Assembly: GCF_030010625.1 (NCBI RefSeq) | Contig: NZ_JASCXN010000001.1 | Location: 124,001 to 188,000 of the forward strand | Direction: 5' to 3' | DNA length: 64,000 nt | Source: Streptomyces sp. CC208A | GTDB taxonomy: Bacteria; Actinomycetota; Actinomycetes; Streptomycetales; Streptomycetaceae | Notes under the pieces: generated by a model | Seen by the model: only the letters and a program-made list of their open reading frames with translations | The model's database searches: none | What the model was told of the DNA's origin: nothing | Shown here: one piece after another, positions 27,204 to 36,181 of the stretch | Layout: the number at the start of each line of letters is the position of its first letter | Position numbering within the stretch: position 1 is the first letter of the stretch | Program-made: the position numbers and the translations under genes

Positions 27204-28438
27204 TTCGACCCCTCCTCGTCGTAGAGCCCGAAGTAGCGGGCGGCCGTGTCCATGTCCTTGTCGCCCCGGCCGGAGAGGTTGACGACGAGGAGCGCGTCCT
27301 TGCCGAGCTCCTTGCCGACCTCCAGAGCCCCGGCGAGGGCGTGCGCCGACTCGATGGCCGGGATGATGCCCTCGGTACGGGAGAGCAGCCGCAGCGCCTG
27401 CATGGCCTGGTCGTCGGTGACGGCCCGGTACTCGCCCCGGCCGCTGTCCTTCAGGTACGCGTGCTCCGGGCCGATCCCGGGGTAGTCGAGGCCCGCCGAG
27501 ATGGAGTACGGCTCGGTGATCTGGCCCTCGTCGTCCTGGAGGACGTACGAGCGGGAGCCGTGCAGGATGCCGGGCTCGCCGGCGGTGAGGGTGGCGGCGT
27601 GCTCGCCGGTCTCGACGCCGTGGCCGGCCGGCTCGCAGCCGATGAGCCGGACCGAGGTGTCGGGCAGGAAGGCGTGGAAGAGGCCGATGGCATTGGAGCC
27701 GCCGCCGACGCAGGCGACGGCCGCGTCGGGGAGGCGCCCGGCGCGCTCCAGGATCTGGCGGCGGGCCTCGACGCCGATGACCCGGTGGAAGTCGCGGACC
27801 ATGGCGGGGAAGGGGTGCGGTCCGGCGACCGTGCCGAAGAGGTAGTGGGTGCGGTCCACGTTGGCGACCCAGTCGCGGAACGCCTCGTTGATGGCGTCCT
27901 TGAGGGTACGGCTGCCGGAGGTCACCGCGACGACCTCGGCGCCGAGCATCCGCATCCGGGCCACGTTGAGCGCCTGCCGCCGGGTGTCGACCTCGCCCAT
28001 GTAGATGGTGCAGTCGAGGCCGAAGAGGGCGCAGGCGGTGGCGGTGGCAACGCCGTGCTGCCCGGCGCCGGTCTCGGCGATGACCCGGGTCTTGCCCATG
28101 CGCTTGGTGAGCAGGGCCTGCCCGAGCACGTTGTTGATCTTGTGCGAGCCGGTGTGGTTGAGGTCCTCGCGCTTGAGGAAGACCCGGGCGCCGCCGGCGT
28201 GCTCGGCGAACCGGGGCACCTCGGTGAGAGCGCTGGGGCGGCCGGTGTAGTTGGCCATGAGGTCGCCGAGCTCGCGGGCGAACTCGGGGTCGTTCTTGGC
28301 CTTCTCGTACTCGACGGCGACCTCGTCGACGGCGGCGACAAGGGCCTCGGGGATGAACTTGCCGCCGAAGGCGCCGAAGTAACCCTCGGGCGACGGGACC
28401 TGACCCTCCGGGTCCGGAATGAAGAACTCGCTGGTCAT
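27200..28438 (-). CDS. trpB: Tryptophan synthase beta subunit
   Basis: A 412-residue PLP enzyme that joins indole and serine. The PLP lysine is in [12 protein letters not shown] near residue 96. The glutamate of the indole site is in [13 protein letters not shown] near 118, and the phosphate loop is [10 protein letters not shown] near 240. The ATG at 28438 has GAGGAG 10 bases upstream. The gene is separated from the upstream trpM by 385 bases that hold two inverted copies of a repeat element, so it may have its own promoter. Confidence 0.96.
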   Translation of the reverse strand: MTSEFFIPDPEGQVPSPEGYFGAFGGKFIPEALVAAVDEVAVEYEKAKNDPEFARELGDLMANYTGRPSALTEVPRFAEHAGGARVFLKREDLNHTGSHKINNVLGQALLTKRMGKTRVIAETGAGQHGVATATACALFGLDCTIYMGEVDTRRQALNVARMRMLGAEVVAVTSGSRTLKDAINEAFRDWVANVDRTHYLFGTVAGPHPFPAMVRDFHRVIGVEARRQILERAGRLPDAAVACVGGGSNAIGLFHAFLPDTSVRLIGCEPAGHGVETGEHAATLTAGEPGILHGSRSYVLQDDEGQITEPYSISAGLDYPGIGPEHAYLKDSGRGEYRAVTDDQAMQALRLLSRTEGIIPAIESAHALAGALEVGKELGKDALLVVNLSGRGDKDMDTAARYFGLYDEEGSK

Positions 28439-28539
28439 ACGGATGCTGCTCCTCGCGGGGCGATGCGGTCGTGTGTAGGGACGTGACTCGCTTCGTACGC
28501 GCGCGTGGCGGTTGCGACGGTGCCGTTGTGGGCTGCCGC

Positions 28540-28627
28540 GCCGTTTCGTTGTGGGCAATCGTTCCGCTTGGGGGTCCCCCCTGGACGTAGTCCTTGGGGG
28601 AGGAACGGGTGGGCACAACGGAACGGC
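28540..28627 (+). repeat. Dispersed repeat element, copy B
   Basis: An 88-bp element with near-perfect ends: GCCGTTTCGTTGTG at the left and CACAACGGAACGGC at the right pair at 13 of 14 positions. The middle carries CTTGGGGGTCCCCCCTGGAC and GTCCTTGGGGGAGGAACG. About 51 bases of the core are identical to copy C in the opposite direction, and the ends match copy A at 11331. Confidence 0.78.
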
Positions 28628-28730
28628 ACCCTCTGCGGGTGCCTCCGCACCGGTGCCTGGACCCGCGCCCGAAACGCACCGCACACGGGGTGCGGGTTCA
28701 GGCGCGGAAAGCCTAGGCCCGGCAGAGGGC

Positions 28731-28816
28731 GCCGTCCCGTGTGCCCACCCGTTCCTCCCCCAAGGACTACGTCCAGGGGGGACCCCCAAGCGGGACGTAT
28801 GCCCACACGGGACGGC
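28731..28816 (-). repeat. Dispersed repeat element, copy C (inverted)
   Basis: An 86-bp element, the reverse complement of copy B with about 51 identical core bases. Its own ends, GCCGTCCCGTGTG and CACACGGGACGGC, pair perfectly over 13 bp. They differ from the ends of copy B at positions that change together on both sides. With copy B it forms inverted arms of nearly 90 bp about 100 bp apart. Confidence 0.78.
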
Positions 28817-28823
28817 GGGGCCA

Positions 28824-29057
28824 TCAGTGCGCGCGTGAGGTGCGGGGGCGCCATCGCATGCCGTTGACCTGGCCCGGTTCGGAGCCGATGCAGTGGCGGA
28901 CCCGGCGGCCGTGGACCCGCCGCGCCGGCGCCCGGCAGCCCCGGGGCCGGCAACCCCGGGCCAGGCGGGCGTGGGCCGGGACGGCGACCGCGCACAGGCC
29001 GACGGGCCCACGGGCTGCGGAGCCCGGGGCGGTCGGCGCGGCGCGGTGCGGGGTCAT
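28824..29057 (-). CDS. trpM: TrpM-like small protein
   Basis: A 77-residue, Arg- and Cys-rich basic protein lying 7 bases past the trpC stop and before trpB. Position and the central block [26 protein letters not shown] and GQVNGMRW match what I recall of TrpM of Streptomyces coelicolor. That is a small protein encoded between trpC and trpB and reported to modulate tryptophan synthesis and differentiation. No enzyme motif or membrane segment is visible. Recognition is from memory of the family and synteny. Confidence 0.7.
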   Translation of the reverse strand: MTPHRAAPTAPGSAARGPVGLCAVAVPAHARLARGCRPRGCRAPARRVHGRRVRHCIGSEPGQVNGMRWRPRTSRAH

Positions 29058-29064
29058 GGCGGGG

Positions 29065-29874
29065 TCAGCTCCGGCCGTGCCGGAGGGCGGGGTGGGCGCC
29101 GGCGGCGACGAGGTCCGCGACGGCGGTCTTCGGGTCGCGGCCGGTGACCAGGGACTCGCCGACCAGGACCGCGTCGGCGCCGGCGTTGGCGTACGCGATG
29201 AGGTCGTGCGGGCCGCGGACGCCGGACTCGGCGACCTTGACGATGCCGGCCGGGATCTCCGGGGCGACGCGCTCGAAGGTGGAGCGGTCGACCTGGAGGG
29301 TCTTGAGGTCGCGGGCGTTGACGCCGATGATCCGGGCGCCGGCGTCGACCGCGCGCTCGACCTCCTCCTCGTCGTGGACCTCGACGAGCGGGGTGAGCCC
29401 GATGGACTCGGCGCGCTCGATGAGGGAGACGAGGGCCTCCTGCTCCAGGGCGGCGACGATGAGGAGTGCGAGGTCCGCTCCGTACGCCCGGGCCTCCCAG
29501 AGCTGGTAGGCGGTGACGATGAAGTCCTTGCGCAGGACCGGGATGTCGACCCGGGCGCGCACGGCTTCCAGGTCGGCGAGCGAGCCGCCGAAGCGGCGCT
29601 GCTCGGTGAGGACGGAGATGACGGCTGCGCCGCCCGCCTCGTAGTCGGCGGCGAGTCCCGCCGGGTCGGCGATGGCCGCGAGGGCTCCCTTGGACGGGCT
29701 GGACCGCTTGACCTCGCAGATCACCTTGACGCCGTCGCCGCGCAGTGCGGCGACCCCGTCCTTGGCCTGCGGGGCCTTGGCGGCCCGGTCCTTGAGCTCG
29801 TCGAGGGAGACCCGCGCCTGCCGCTCTGCGAGGTCGGCGCGCACGCCTTCGATGATCTCGTCGAGCACACTCAC
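29065..29874 (-). CDS. trpC: Indole-3-glycerol phosphate synthase
   Basis: A 269-residue TIM barrel that closes the indole ring from carboxyphenylamino-deoxyribulose phosphate. Catalytic lysines are in [13 protein letters not shown] (about residue 55) and VLRKDFIV (about 112). The catalytic Glu is in [13 protein letters not shown] near 160, and phosphate binding is at [12 protein letters not shown] and AVLVGESLV. The GTG start has AAGGGGG eight bases upstream. trpM follows after 7 bases. Confidence 0.96.
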   Translation of the reverse strand: MSVLDEIIEGVRADLAERQARVSLDELKDRAAKAPQAKDGVAALRGDGVKVICEVKRSSPSKGALAAIADPAGLAADYEAGGAAVISVLTEQRRFGGSLADLEAVRARVDIPVLRKDFIVTAYQLWEARAYGADLALLIVAALEQEALVSLIERAESIGLTPLVEVHDEEEVERAVDAGARIIGVNARDLKTLQVDRSTFERVAPEIPAGIVKVAESGVRGPHDLIAYANAGADAVLVGESLVTGRDPKTAVADLVAAGAHPALRHGRS

Positions 29875-29984
29875 GCGAGAGGCCCCCTTCCGGGACGGTG
29901 ACGGTTCTTTCGGCCACGTCGATGGTATCCGCAGCGGGGCTCCTGATCCGCATCGACCGGCCCGGCGTCCCATCTGCTGGGACT

Positions 29985-30476
29985 TCAGGGAGCCAGCGCG
30001 GAGCCGAACGGAAGGTTCCGGATCACCGTGAAAAGGGCGGTCAGCGCGCCGAGGGCCCACCCCCAGGCGGGTGTCACGGTGATCCTGGTCGGCGTGGCGC
30101 GGACGGCGCGAACCAGCCACACGACCAGAAGGACCGCGCAGACGGCGTACCCGGCGACGGCGAGGGCGTTGGCACCGAGGGCCGTCACGAGCTCACCGTG
30201 GGCGACGGCGTGGGCGCTGCGCAGACCTCCGCAGCCGGGGCAGTACAGCCCGGTGAAGCGGAGCAGCGGGCAGACGGGATAGTGCCCGGGCTCATTGGGG
30301 TCGACGACCCCCACGTACGCGAAGGCCGCCCCCACCCCGGCAAGCGTGACGACCGGCGCGACCAGCCGCCGCCCGAGCCCCCGCCGCCGGAACTCCTCGG
30401 CCTCCCGCAGGTCGGCGGCGTACGGCCCGGCGTACGGGGCGGGCGGGGCGGTCCGGGGTGTCGGCTCAGCGGTCAC
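29985..30476 (-). CDS. DUF2752 membrane protein in the trp cluster
   Basis: A 163-residue integral membrane protein from a GTG start. A cytoplasmic Pro/Ala-rich N-terminus is followed by a helix ([21 protein letters not shown]). Then comes the DUF2752 signature [21 protein letters not shown], with three closely placed Cys, and two further helices. The cysteine cluster after helix one suggests metal binding or a redox role, but no function is known to me. It lies between the HGxxPAAW gene and trpC, on the same strand, 110 bases before trpC. Confidence 0.8.
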   Translation of the reverse strand: MTAEPTPRTAPPAPYAGPYAADLREAEEFRRRGLGRRLVAPVVTLAGVGAAFAYVGVVDPNEPGHYPVCPLLRFTGLYCPGCGGLRSAHAVAHGELVTALGANALAVAGYAVCAVLLVVWLVRAVRATPTRITVTPAWGWALGALTALFTVIRNLPFGSALAP

Positions 30477-30567
30477 GCGCCGATTCTCGCCCGGCGCGCC
30501 GGGCGGCGCAGCCCCGACGCACGGCGGCGCGGCCGAGAACAGCCGGTCGCGCAGCCCCGGACGCGCG

Positions 30568-30600
30568 ACGGCGCAGCCCGGGGGTGCCGGGCTGCGCCGT
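30568..30600 (-). terminator. Terminator after the HGxxPAAW gene
   Basis: A perfect 14-bp stem (ACGGCGCAGCCCGG and its complement) with a GGGTG loop, 44 bases past the HGxxPAAW stop and before the DUF2752 gene. It divides the trp cluster into at least two transcripts. Confidence 0.85.
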
Positions 30601-30643
30601 TCGTGTACGTGCTCGCGTGCCGCGAGAGGCTCGGGGCCTCGGG

Positions 30644-30898
30644 TCAGGAGCGGGTCCTGATCGCGGCGGTGGCGTTCTCGCGGGCCTGGATGACGGCCTG
30701 GGATTCCTTCGGCATGCCGAGGCCGGCGACCTTCATCACGCCGCCGACGACACCGCCGAGGAGGATGACGCCGACACCGGCCCAGAAACCGGGCACGTTC
30801 GCCGCCACCATGAAGACTCCGGCGACGCAGAAGCCGATGAAGGAGATGATGACACCGGTCCAGGCGGCCGGGGTGTGTCCGTGGGCGCTGCCCGCCAT
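30644..30898 (-). CDS. HGxxPAAW family small membrane protein
   Basis: An 84-residue protein with the naming motif AHGHTPAAWTGV at the N-terminus and two membrane segments (VIISFIGFCVAGVFMVA and GVGVILLGGVVGGVMKVAG), then a short charged tail. The ATG at 30898 has GAGGAG six bases upstream, so longer versions are not needed. Function is unknown. It is conserved next to trp genes in streptomycetes and lies between TIGR02234 and DUF2752 here. Confidence 0.87.
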   Translation of the reverse strand: MAGSAHGHTPAAWTGVIISFIGFCVAGVFMVAANVPGFWAGVGVILLGGVVGGVMKVAGLGMPKESQAVIQARENATAAIRTRS

Positions 30899-30987
30899 GA
30901 GTTGCTCCTCGTAGATGTTGCGCGGTGGTGACGGCGTCATTCTTCCGCACATGGCCCCGCCGAGGTGACTCGGGGGGTCCCGGGCGA

Positions 30988-31638
30988 TCACGCGTCGTGC
31001 GTCGGGTCCTCGCCGCGGTCGAGCGCCTTCCACAGGTCCTCGGGGCGGTCGGGGTCCCCGGCGGCCGGGCGGCGGGCCGTCCGGGGCGTGCCGGAGCGCT
31101 CGTACCGGCCGCCCATCGCGGGCCAGCTCTTGCCGAAGCGGAGGGCGACGAGGCCGGCGAGGAGGATGAGGAGGGCGCCGGCGGCGGCGACGTACGGCCA
31201 GGCCGTATGGGTGAGGCCCGCGACGGCGGCGGCGGTGTCGCCGCTGATCCGGGCGGCCTCGGCGTCGAGGGCGGCGCTGTCGGAGGCGCCGAGGAGCGCG
31301 GCGAGGGCGGCGCCGGCGCCGCTGAGCGCGAGGAGCGCGGCGACCAGGGTGCGGCCGGTGCGGCGGACCGCGAAGACGGCGACGAGGGCGGCGAGGCCGA
31401 CGACCGCGAGGGCGGTCGGGACGCCGGTGACGGCGCCGCCGTCGGCCTCGACGGGCACGGTGCCCCCGGCGACCGACGCGGTGCCCTCGGCCCAGATCTG
31501 ACCGGCGGAGAGCAGTACGACGGTGGCCCCGAGGGCACCGAGGAGCAGGGCGACGGCGAGGCTCCGCCGACCGCCGGAGGTGACGGCCGCGCGGGCGGCT
31601 CGGGGCTGGGGTACGGGTACGGCGCTCACGTACCCCAC
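30988..31638 (-). CDS. TIGR02234 family Trp biosynthesis-associated membrane protein
   Basis: About 216 residues with four membrane segments: ALLLGALGATVVLLSAGQIW, GVPTALAVVGLAALVAVFAV, LVAALLALSGAGAALAALLG and WPYVAAAGALLILLAGLVAL. An outside loop lies between the first two, and the C-terminal tail is charged (RPEDLWKALDRGEDPT). This matches the actinobacterial family named for its position in trp operons. It follows trpE by 14 bases, so it is co-transcribed. The GTG at 31638 is used here; the GTG at 31629 is equally possible. Role unknown. Confidence 0.85.
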   Translation of the reverse strand: MGYVSAVPVPQPRAARAAVTSGGRRSLAVALLLGALGATVVLLSAGQIWAEGTASVAGGTVPVEADGGAVTGVPTALAVVGLAALVAVFAVRRTGRTLVAALLALSGAGAALAALLGASDSAALDAEAARISGDTAAAVAGLTHTAWPYVAAAGALLILLAGLVALRFGKSWPAMGGRYERSGTPRTARRPAAGDPDRPEDLWKALDRGEDPTHDA

Positions 31639-31652
31639 TATCCCCTACCGCT

Positions 31653-33143
31653 TCAGGACATGTTCATCCGGTTGGCGGTGTGCACGGCCCGGAGGACGGC
31701 CGCGGCCTTGTTCCGGCACTCGTTGTCCTCGGCGGCCGGGTCGGAGTCGGCGACGACACCGGCGCCGGCCTGCACGTACGCCGTCCCGTCGCGGAGCAGC
31801 GCGGTACGGATGGCGATGGCGGTGTCGGAGTCGCCGGCGAAGTCGAGGTAGCCGACGCAGCCGCCGTACAGGCCGCGCCGGGAGGGCTCAAGATCCTCGA
31901 TGATCTGCATCGCCCGGGGCTTGGGCGCGCCGGAGAGGGTGCCGGCCGGGAAGCAGGCGGTGAGGACGTCGAAGGCGGTCTTCCCCTCGGCGATCCGGCC
32001 GGTGACGGTGGAGACGATGTGCATGACGTGGGAGTACCGCTCGATCGACATGAAGTCGACCACCTCGACGGAGCCGGGGGCGCAGACCCGGCCCAGGTCG
32101 TTGCGGCCGAGGTCGACGAGCATGAGGTGCTCGGCGCGCTCCTTGGGGTCGGCGAGGAGTTCCTCGGCGAGGTCGTGGTCCTCCTGCGGGGTGGCGCCGC
32201 GGTGCCGGGTGCCGGCGATGGGGTGGAGCATCGCCTGCCCGTCCTCGACCTTGACGAGGGCCTCGGGGCTGGAGCCGACGACGTCGAAGCCGTTCTCGAA
32301 GCGGAAGAGGTACATGTACGGGGACGGGTTGGTGGCCCGCAGGACCCGGTAGACGTCGAGCGCGGAGGCGGTGCAGGGGGTCTCGAAGCGCTGCGAGGGC
32401 ACGACCTGGAAGGCCTCGCCCGCCCGGATGCGCTCCTTGATGTCCTCGACGGCCTCCTGGTAGGCGGGGCCGCCCCAGAGGGCGGAGTACTCGGGGAGCT
32501 CGGAGGCGGGCAGGGCGGCGGGGGTGGAGGCGACGGGCCGGGCCAGGTCGGCCTCCATCGAGTCGAGGCGGGCGACGGCGTGGGCGTACGCCTCGTCGAC
32601 GCCGGTCTCCAGGTCGTTGTGGTTGATCGCGTTGGCGATCAGGAGGACCGAGCCGTCCCAGTGGTCGAGGACGGCGAGGTCGCTGGTGAGCAGCATGGTG
32701 AGCTCGGGGAGCTCCAGGTCGTCGCGGGTGGAGTCCCCGATCTTCTCCAGGCGCCGGACGATGTCGTAGCCGAGGTAGCCGACCATCCCGCCGGTGAACG
32801 GGGGCAGCCCGCCCGCGAGGTCGCGGGGGGTGTGCAGGGTCTCGACGGTGGCGCGGAGGGCGGCGAGCGGGTCGCCGTCGACGGGGACGCCGACGGGCGG
32901 GGTGCCGAGCCAGTGGGCTTCGCCGTCCTTCACGGTCAGGGTGGCGTCGCTGCGGACGCCGATGAAGGAGTAGCGGGACCAGCTGCGGCCGTTCTCCGCG
33001 GATTCGAGGAGGAAGGTGCCGGGGCGTTCGGCGGCGAGCTTGCGGTAGAGCCCGACCGGGGTGTCGCCGTCCGCGAGGAGCCTGCGGCTGACGGGGATGA
33101 CGCGGCGGTCCGCCGCCAGCTTGCGGAAGGTCTCGAGATCCAT
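31653..33143 (-). CDS. trpE: Anthranilate synthase component I
   Basis: A 496-residue enzyme that forms anthranilate from chorismate with ammonia from a separate glutaminase (TrpG, not in the window). The N-terminal tryptophan-feedback region has [18 protein letters not shown] near residue 43. The catalytic domain has [15 protein letters not shown] near 238, [20 protein letters not shown] near 310, and [20 protein letters not shown] with [17 protein letters not shown] near 390-420. It lies 11 bases after hisI, so histidine and tryptophan genes share a transcript. No leader peptide with Trp codons is seen because hisI abuts it. Confidence 0.96.
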   Translation of the reverse strand: MDLETFRKLAADRRVIPVSRRLLADGDTPVGLYRKLAAERPGTFLLESAENGRSWSRYSFIGVRSDATLTVKDGEAHWLGTPPVGVPVDGDPLAALRATVETLHTPRDLAGGLPPFTGGMVGYLGYDIVRRLEKIGDSTRDDLELPELTMLLTSDLAVLDHWDGSVLLIANAINHNDLETGVDEAYAHAVARLDSMEADLARPVASTPAALPASELPEYSALWGGPAYQEAVEDIKERIRAGEAFQVVPSQRFETPCTASALDVYRVLRATNPSPYMYLFRFENGFDVVGSSPEALVKVEDGQAMLHPIAGTRHRGATPQEDHDLAEELLADPKERAEHLMLVDLGRNDLGRVCAPGSVEVVDFMSIERYSHVMHIVSTVTGRIAEGKTAFDVLTACFPAGTLSGAPKPRAMQIIEDLEPSRRGLYGGCVGYLDFAGDSDTAIAIRTALLRDGTAYVQAGAGVVADSDPAAEDNECRNKAAAVLRAVHTANRMNMS

Positions 33144-33154
33144 GGCGCCAGACC

Positions 33155-33526
33155 CTACTCGGCCGCGGGGAGGAGCACGTCGGTGTCGAAGCAGGTGCGG
33201 GTGCCGGTGTGGCAGGCGGCGCCGACCTGGTCCACCTTGACGAGGATCGTGTCGGCGTCGCAGTCGAGGGCGACCGACGTGACGTGCTGGACGTGCCCGG
33301 AGGTGTCGCCCTTGACCCAGTACTCGTTCCGGCTGCGGGACCAGTAGGTGCAGCGGCCGGTGGTGAGGGTGCGGTGCAGGGCCTCGTCGTCCATCCAGCC
33401 GAGCATCAGCACCTCGCCGGTGTCGTACTGCTGGGCGATGGCGGGGACGAGCCCGTCGGGGCTGCGCTTGAGCCGGGCGGCGATGGCCGGGTCGAGGTCG
33501 CTGGGGGTCCGGGGCGTGCTGCTCAT
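33155..33526 (-). CDS. hisI: Phosphoribosyl-AMP cyclohydrolase
   Basis: A 123-residue single-function HisI that opens the adenine ring of PR-AMP, step three of histidine synthesis. It has [33 protein letters not shown], and the metal-binding [11 protein letters not shown] and [12 protein letters not shown] motifs with three cysteines. The fused HisE domain of enterobacteria is absent, as in other actinobacteria. trpE follows 11 bases later. Confidence 0.95.
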   Translation of the reverse strand: MSSTPRTPSDLDPAIAARLKRSPDGLVPAIAQQYDTGEVLMLGWMDDEALHRTLTTGRCTYWSRSRNEYWVKGDTSGHVQHVTSVALDCDADTILVKVDQVGAACHTGTRTCFDTDVLLPAAE

Positions 33527-33610
33527 GGCGCCATTGTGCCGTGGCGCGGGGGCGTGTCCGGCGCGGTGTCCACTGGGCGGACGGCGCGCCGCGGCCGTAC
33601 GCTGGCGGAC

Positions 33611-34246
33611 ATGTCGACCCATGCCAAACGTGAACGGCTTCTGCTCGCGGATCTGTTGGAGGCGGCCGGCCCGGACGCGCCGACGCTGTGCGAGGGCTGG
33701 CGGACCCGGGACCTCGCGGCGCACGTGGTGGTGCGGGAGCGGCGCCCGGACGCGGCGGCCGGGACGCTCGTCCCGGTGTTGAAGGAGCGGATGGAACGGG
33801 TGCAGGAGGAGTTCGCGGGGAAGCCGTACGAGGAGCTGATCCAGCTCATCCGTACGGGCCCGCCGCGTTTCTCCCCGTTCACGATCAAGCAGGTGGACGA
33901 GGGTGCGAACGTCGTCGAGTTCTACGTCCACGCGGAGGACGTCCGGCGGGCGCAGCCCGGCTGGTCGGCGCGGGAGCTGGACCCGGTCTTCGCGGACGCC
34001 CTCTGGTCCCGCCTGGAGAAGGCCGCCCGCCTGCTCGGCCGGAAGGCGCCGGTGGGCCTGGTCCTGCGCCGCCCGAACGGCCAGACGGTGGTCGCCCACC
34101 GCGGCACCCCGGTGGTGACGGCCTCCGGGGAGCCGGGCGAGCTGACGATGTACCTGTACGGGCGTACGGAGGTGGCGAAGGTGGGCCTGGAGGGCGAGCC
34201 GGAGGCGATCGAGCTGCTGAACACGACGAAGCAGCTGGGGCTCTAG
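33611..34246 (+). CDS. TIGR03085 family metal-binding (DinB/maleylpyruvate isomerase-like) protein
   Basis: A 211-residue protein of the mycothiol-dependent maleylpyruvate isomerase N-terminal-like group. The first 40 residues, [20 protein letters not shown] then [17 protein letters not shown], hold the first metal His. [14 protein letters not shown] near residue 110 gives the second His site. The C-terminal part (ELTMYLYGR) matches TIGR03085. A thiol-dependent reaction with mycothiol is possible but the substrate is unknown. It is on the plus strand, divergent from hisI, and its stop overlaps the convergent MFS stop at CTAG. Confidence 0.85.
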   Translation: MSTHAKRERLLLADLLEAAGPDAPTLCEGWRTRDLAAHVVVRERRPDAAAGTLVPVLKERMERVQEEFAGKPYEELIQLIRTGPPRFSPFTIKQVDEGANVVEFYVHAEDVRRAQPGWSARELDPVFADALWSRLEKAARLLGRKAPVGLVLRRPNGQTVVAHRGTPVVTASGEPGELTMYLYGRTEVAKVGLEGEPEAIELLNTTKQLGL

Positions 34247-35481
34247 GCGTTCGGGAGTTCGGCGCGGCGGAGGGCCGGCACCAGCAGCGCGTACCCGCCC
34301 GAGGCGGCACAGACCGCGGCGCTGGCGACGAAGACCGGGCCGGGCCCCCACAGGCCGATGGCCGCGCCGGTGAGCGGGAAGCTGAGCGGCGCGAGGCCGA
34401 GACTGCCGAGGCTGGAGACGGCGCTGACCCGGCCGAGGTACGCGGGGTCCGCCTCGGTCTGGACGAGGGCGCCGCACAACACGCCGTTGAGCCCGGCGAG
34501 CAGCCCGACCAGGACCGCGACGAGTACGGCGAGGGGCAGCTGCGGCACGAAGGCGAGCGCGCCGATCGACAGGGCGCCGAGGGCCATGCTCCAGCCCATC
34601 ACGGCGCCCGCGCGGGGCACCCGCCCGCGCACCGTGAGGAGCAGTGAGGCGGCGCCCGCGCCCGCGCCGAACCCGAAGAGGATCCAGCCGATGCCGGAGG
34701 CGCCCCAGCCTCGCTGTTGGGCGAGGAGCGCGAGGCCGACGTTGAGCGGGCCGACGAAGCCGAGGTCGGCGAGCAGGACGACGATCATCAGCGGGCCGAG
34801 GACGCGGTGGCGGCGGAGGTAGCGCAGTCCGTCGGCGAGATCGCGCAGAGCGGTGCTGTCCGCCTTCTCCTCGGTGGGGAGCGGCCGGAGCTTGAGCGTG
34901 CACAGCAGGGGCAGGGAGAGCGCGAAGAGCACACCGGCGACGGTGAAGGCGGACGCGGACCCGCCGAGGGCGACGGCGAGACCGCCGAGCGGAGCACCGA
35001 GGACGGCGCCCAGGCGGTACGCGAGACCGCGCATGCCCTGGACGCGGGCGAGCTGGTCGCGCTCGGCGATCCGGGGCGGCAGGGCGCCGACGGCGGGCAG
35101 GAAGAGCGCGTCGACGGTGCCGAAGACCAGGGCGACGGCGGCGAGCACCCACAGGCCGGGCGAGGCGAGGAACAGGGCCGCGGCGAGGCCGAGGGTGACG
35201 AGGCAGCGGACGGCGTCGGAGGCGATGACGACCCGGCGCGGCCCGAGCCGGTCGGCGACCACTCCCCCGACGAGCAGCAGCAGGGCGCGGGGAACGGCGG
35301 AGACGGTCATGACGAGCCCGGCCTGAGCGGGGCTGCCGCTGCTGACGGCGGCCCAGGAGAGGGCGAGGTAGTAGACGCTGTCGCCGAGGGTGGAGGCGGT
35401 GTAGGCACCGAGCCAGCGCAGGACCTGGGGGTCGCGGTGGGCGGGGGTCGGTGTGGCGGTGGGGTCGAGGGTGGTGGTCAA
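34243..35481 (-). CDS. MFS transporter (drug-exporter type)
   Basis: About 412 residues with 12 likely membrane segments. It has the N-terminal half signature [16 protein letters not shown] between helices two and three, and [19 protein letters not shown] near residue 140, as in MFS exporters of the MefA/enterobactin-exporter type. The start is a TTG that overlaps the vapC stop by four bases (TTGA), so it is translated as the third gene of the vapBC unit. The C-terminus overlaps the convergent TIGR03085 gene by its stop codon. Substrate is unknown. Confidence 0.85.
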   Translation of the reverse strand: MTTTLDPTATPTPAHRDPQVLRWLGAYTASTLGDSVYYLALSWAAVSSGSPAQAGLVMTVSAVPRALLLLVGGVVADRLGPRRVVIASDAVRCLVTLGLAAALFLASPGLWVLAAVALVFGTVDALFLPAVGALPPRIAERDQLARVQGMRGLAYRLGAVLGAPLGGLAVALGGSASAFTVAGVLFALSLPLLCTLKLRPLPTEEKADSTALRDLADGLRYLRRHRVLGPLMIVVLLADLGFVGPLNVGLALLAQQRGWGASGIGWILFGFGAGAGAASLLLTVRGRVPRAGAVMGWSMALGALSIGALAFVPQLPLAVLVAVLVGLLAGLNGVLCGALVQTEADPAYLGRVSAVSSLGSLGLAPLSFPLTGAAIGLWGPGPVFVASAAVCAASGGYALLVPALRRAELPNA

Positions 35482-35888
35482 CGGCCGGTCGGCTGGAGTC
35501 GGATCATCGCGATGCCCGGGCGCACCTTGGCGATCGAGGTGAAGTCGTCGTCGACGTGCAGCAGGGTCAGCCGGTGCTGCTGGGCCGTGAGGGCGATGAG
35601 GATGTCCATCGGGGAGGGGCCCCGGTGGTGGCCGATGGAGACGAGGTCCCGCTGCACGGCGATGACCTTCGGCCAGGGATCGTCGACGGCGGGCACCCAC
35701 CCGAAGGTCTGGCCGAGCATGCCGAAGAACGGCTCGTGGTCCCGGTCGGCCCGCAGACCTGGCATCAGCTCGGACTCGACGGGCGGGCAGATCGCCACGA
35801 GCCCCTGGGCGACGTGCCGCGGCCACGGGTCGCCGATCTGTCGGCGCAGCAGTCGCCACACGGCGGAGGTGTCGGCGAGGTACGTCAC
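35478..35888 (-). CDS. vapC: VapC-type PIN domain toxin
   Basis: A 136-residue PIN-domain ribonuclease. Acidic active-site residues appear as [14 protein letters not shown] (first Asp), [11 protein letters not shown] (Glu), and [25 protein letters not shown] (third and fourth acids). VapC toxins cut tRNA or rRNA when freed from VapB. The GTG overlaps the antitoxin stop by four bases, the typical vapBC pattern. Activity and target are inferred from the family. Confidence 0.9.
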   Translation of the reverse strand: MTYLADTSAVWRLLRRQIGDPWPRHVAQGLVAICPPVESELMPGLRADRDHEPFFGMLGQTFGWVPAVDDPWPKVIAVQRDLVSIGHHRGPSPMDILIALTAQQHRLTLLHVDDDFTSIAKVRPGIAMIRLQPTGR

Positions 35889-36103
35889 TGACCCGACCGC
35901 TCCCGGTCCTCCAGGACCTCGAAGTCGAGGAAGTCGTCGGCGTTGTCCTGGAGCCAGCGCAGGGCGCGCGCCCGGTCGTCCGCGCTGAGCGCGGCCGCTA
36001 TCGTCAGCGCGCGGTTGACGGTGTCCCGCTTCGTCGTCGTACCGAGCTGCTGCTGCGCGAACGCCAGCATGCGGTCGTCCACGTCGATCACGGTCCTGGC
36101 CAT
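35885..36103 (-). CDS. vapB: VapB-type antitoxin
   Basis: A 72-residue antitoxin. The N-terminal half ARTVIDVDDRMLAFAQQQLG then TKRDTVNRALTIAAALS is the ribbon-helix-helix-like DUF2191 DNA-binding domain. The acidic, hydrophobic C-terminus (WLQDNADDFLDFEVLEDRER) should bind VapC. GGGAGG lies five bases before the ATG. A long inverted repeat directly upstream is the likely autoregulatory operator. Confidence 0.9.
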   Translation of the reverse strand: MARTVIDVDDRMLAFAQQQLGTTTKRDTVNRALTIAAALSADDRARALRWLQDNADDFLDFEVLEDRERSGQ

Positions 36104-36120
36104 GCCGGCCTCCCGATGGG

Positions 36121-36162
36121 TGCGGTTTGATATACGACCTGGTATCAGGATATCGAACCGCA
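36121..36162 (-). promoter_or_regulatory. vapBC promoter with long palindromic operator
   Basis: Arms TGCGGTTTGATAT (36121-36133) and ATATCGAACCGCA (36150-36162) are inverted with one mismatch in 13, around a 16-base spacer. The AT-rich arms are unusual in this DNA. On the minus strand TATATC lies within one arm and can serve as a -10 element, about 17 bases from TTCGAT in the other arm. Binding of the VapBC complex here would block the promoter. Confidence 0.7.
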
Positions 36163-36181
36163 CACATCGGTGTCCGGGTTC

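Larger units (their letters stand above)
28439..28823. other. Gene-free region between trpM and trpB, filled by a giant inverted repeat
   Basis: Of these 385 bases, 28540-28816 is a single large inverted repeat built from two head-to-head copies of the dispersed element, with an extra inner arm CCCTCTGC (28630-28637) pairing with GCAGAGGG (28722-28729). The 28439-28539 part holds the trpB ribosome site and a partial duplicate of the element's end (about 28519-28536). I see no reading frame with gene-like features. Confidence 0.6.

Noticed and set aside
26382..28679. A fusion of an Arg-rich protein with tryptophan synthase alpha subunit
   Set aside because: The upstream part is trpB read in another frame. 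trpA starts at the GTG overlapping the trpB stop.
31653..33526. A Trp-codon leader peptide and attenuator in front of trpE
   Set aside because: hisI ends 11 bases before trpE, so there is no room for a leader; any attenuation would have to act elsewhere.
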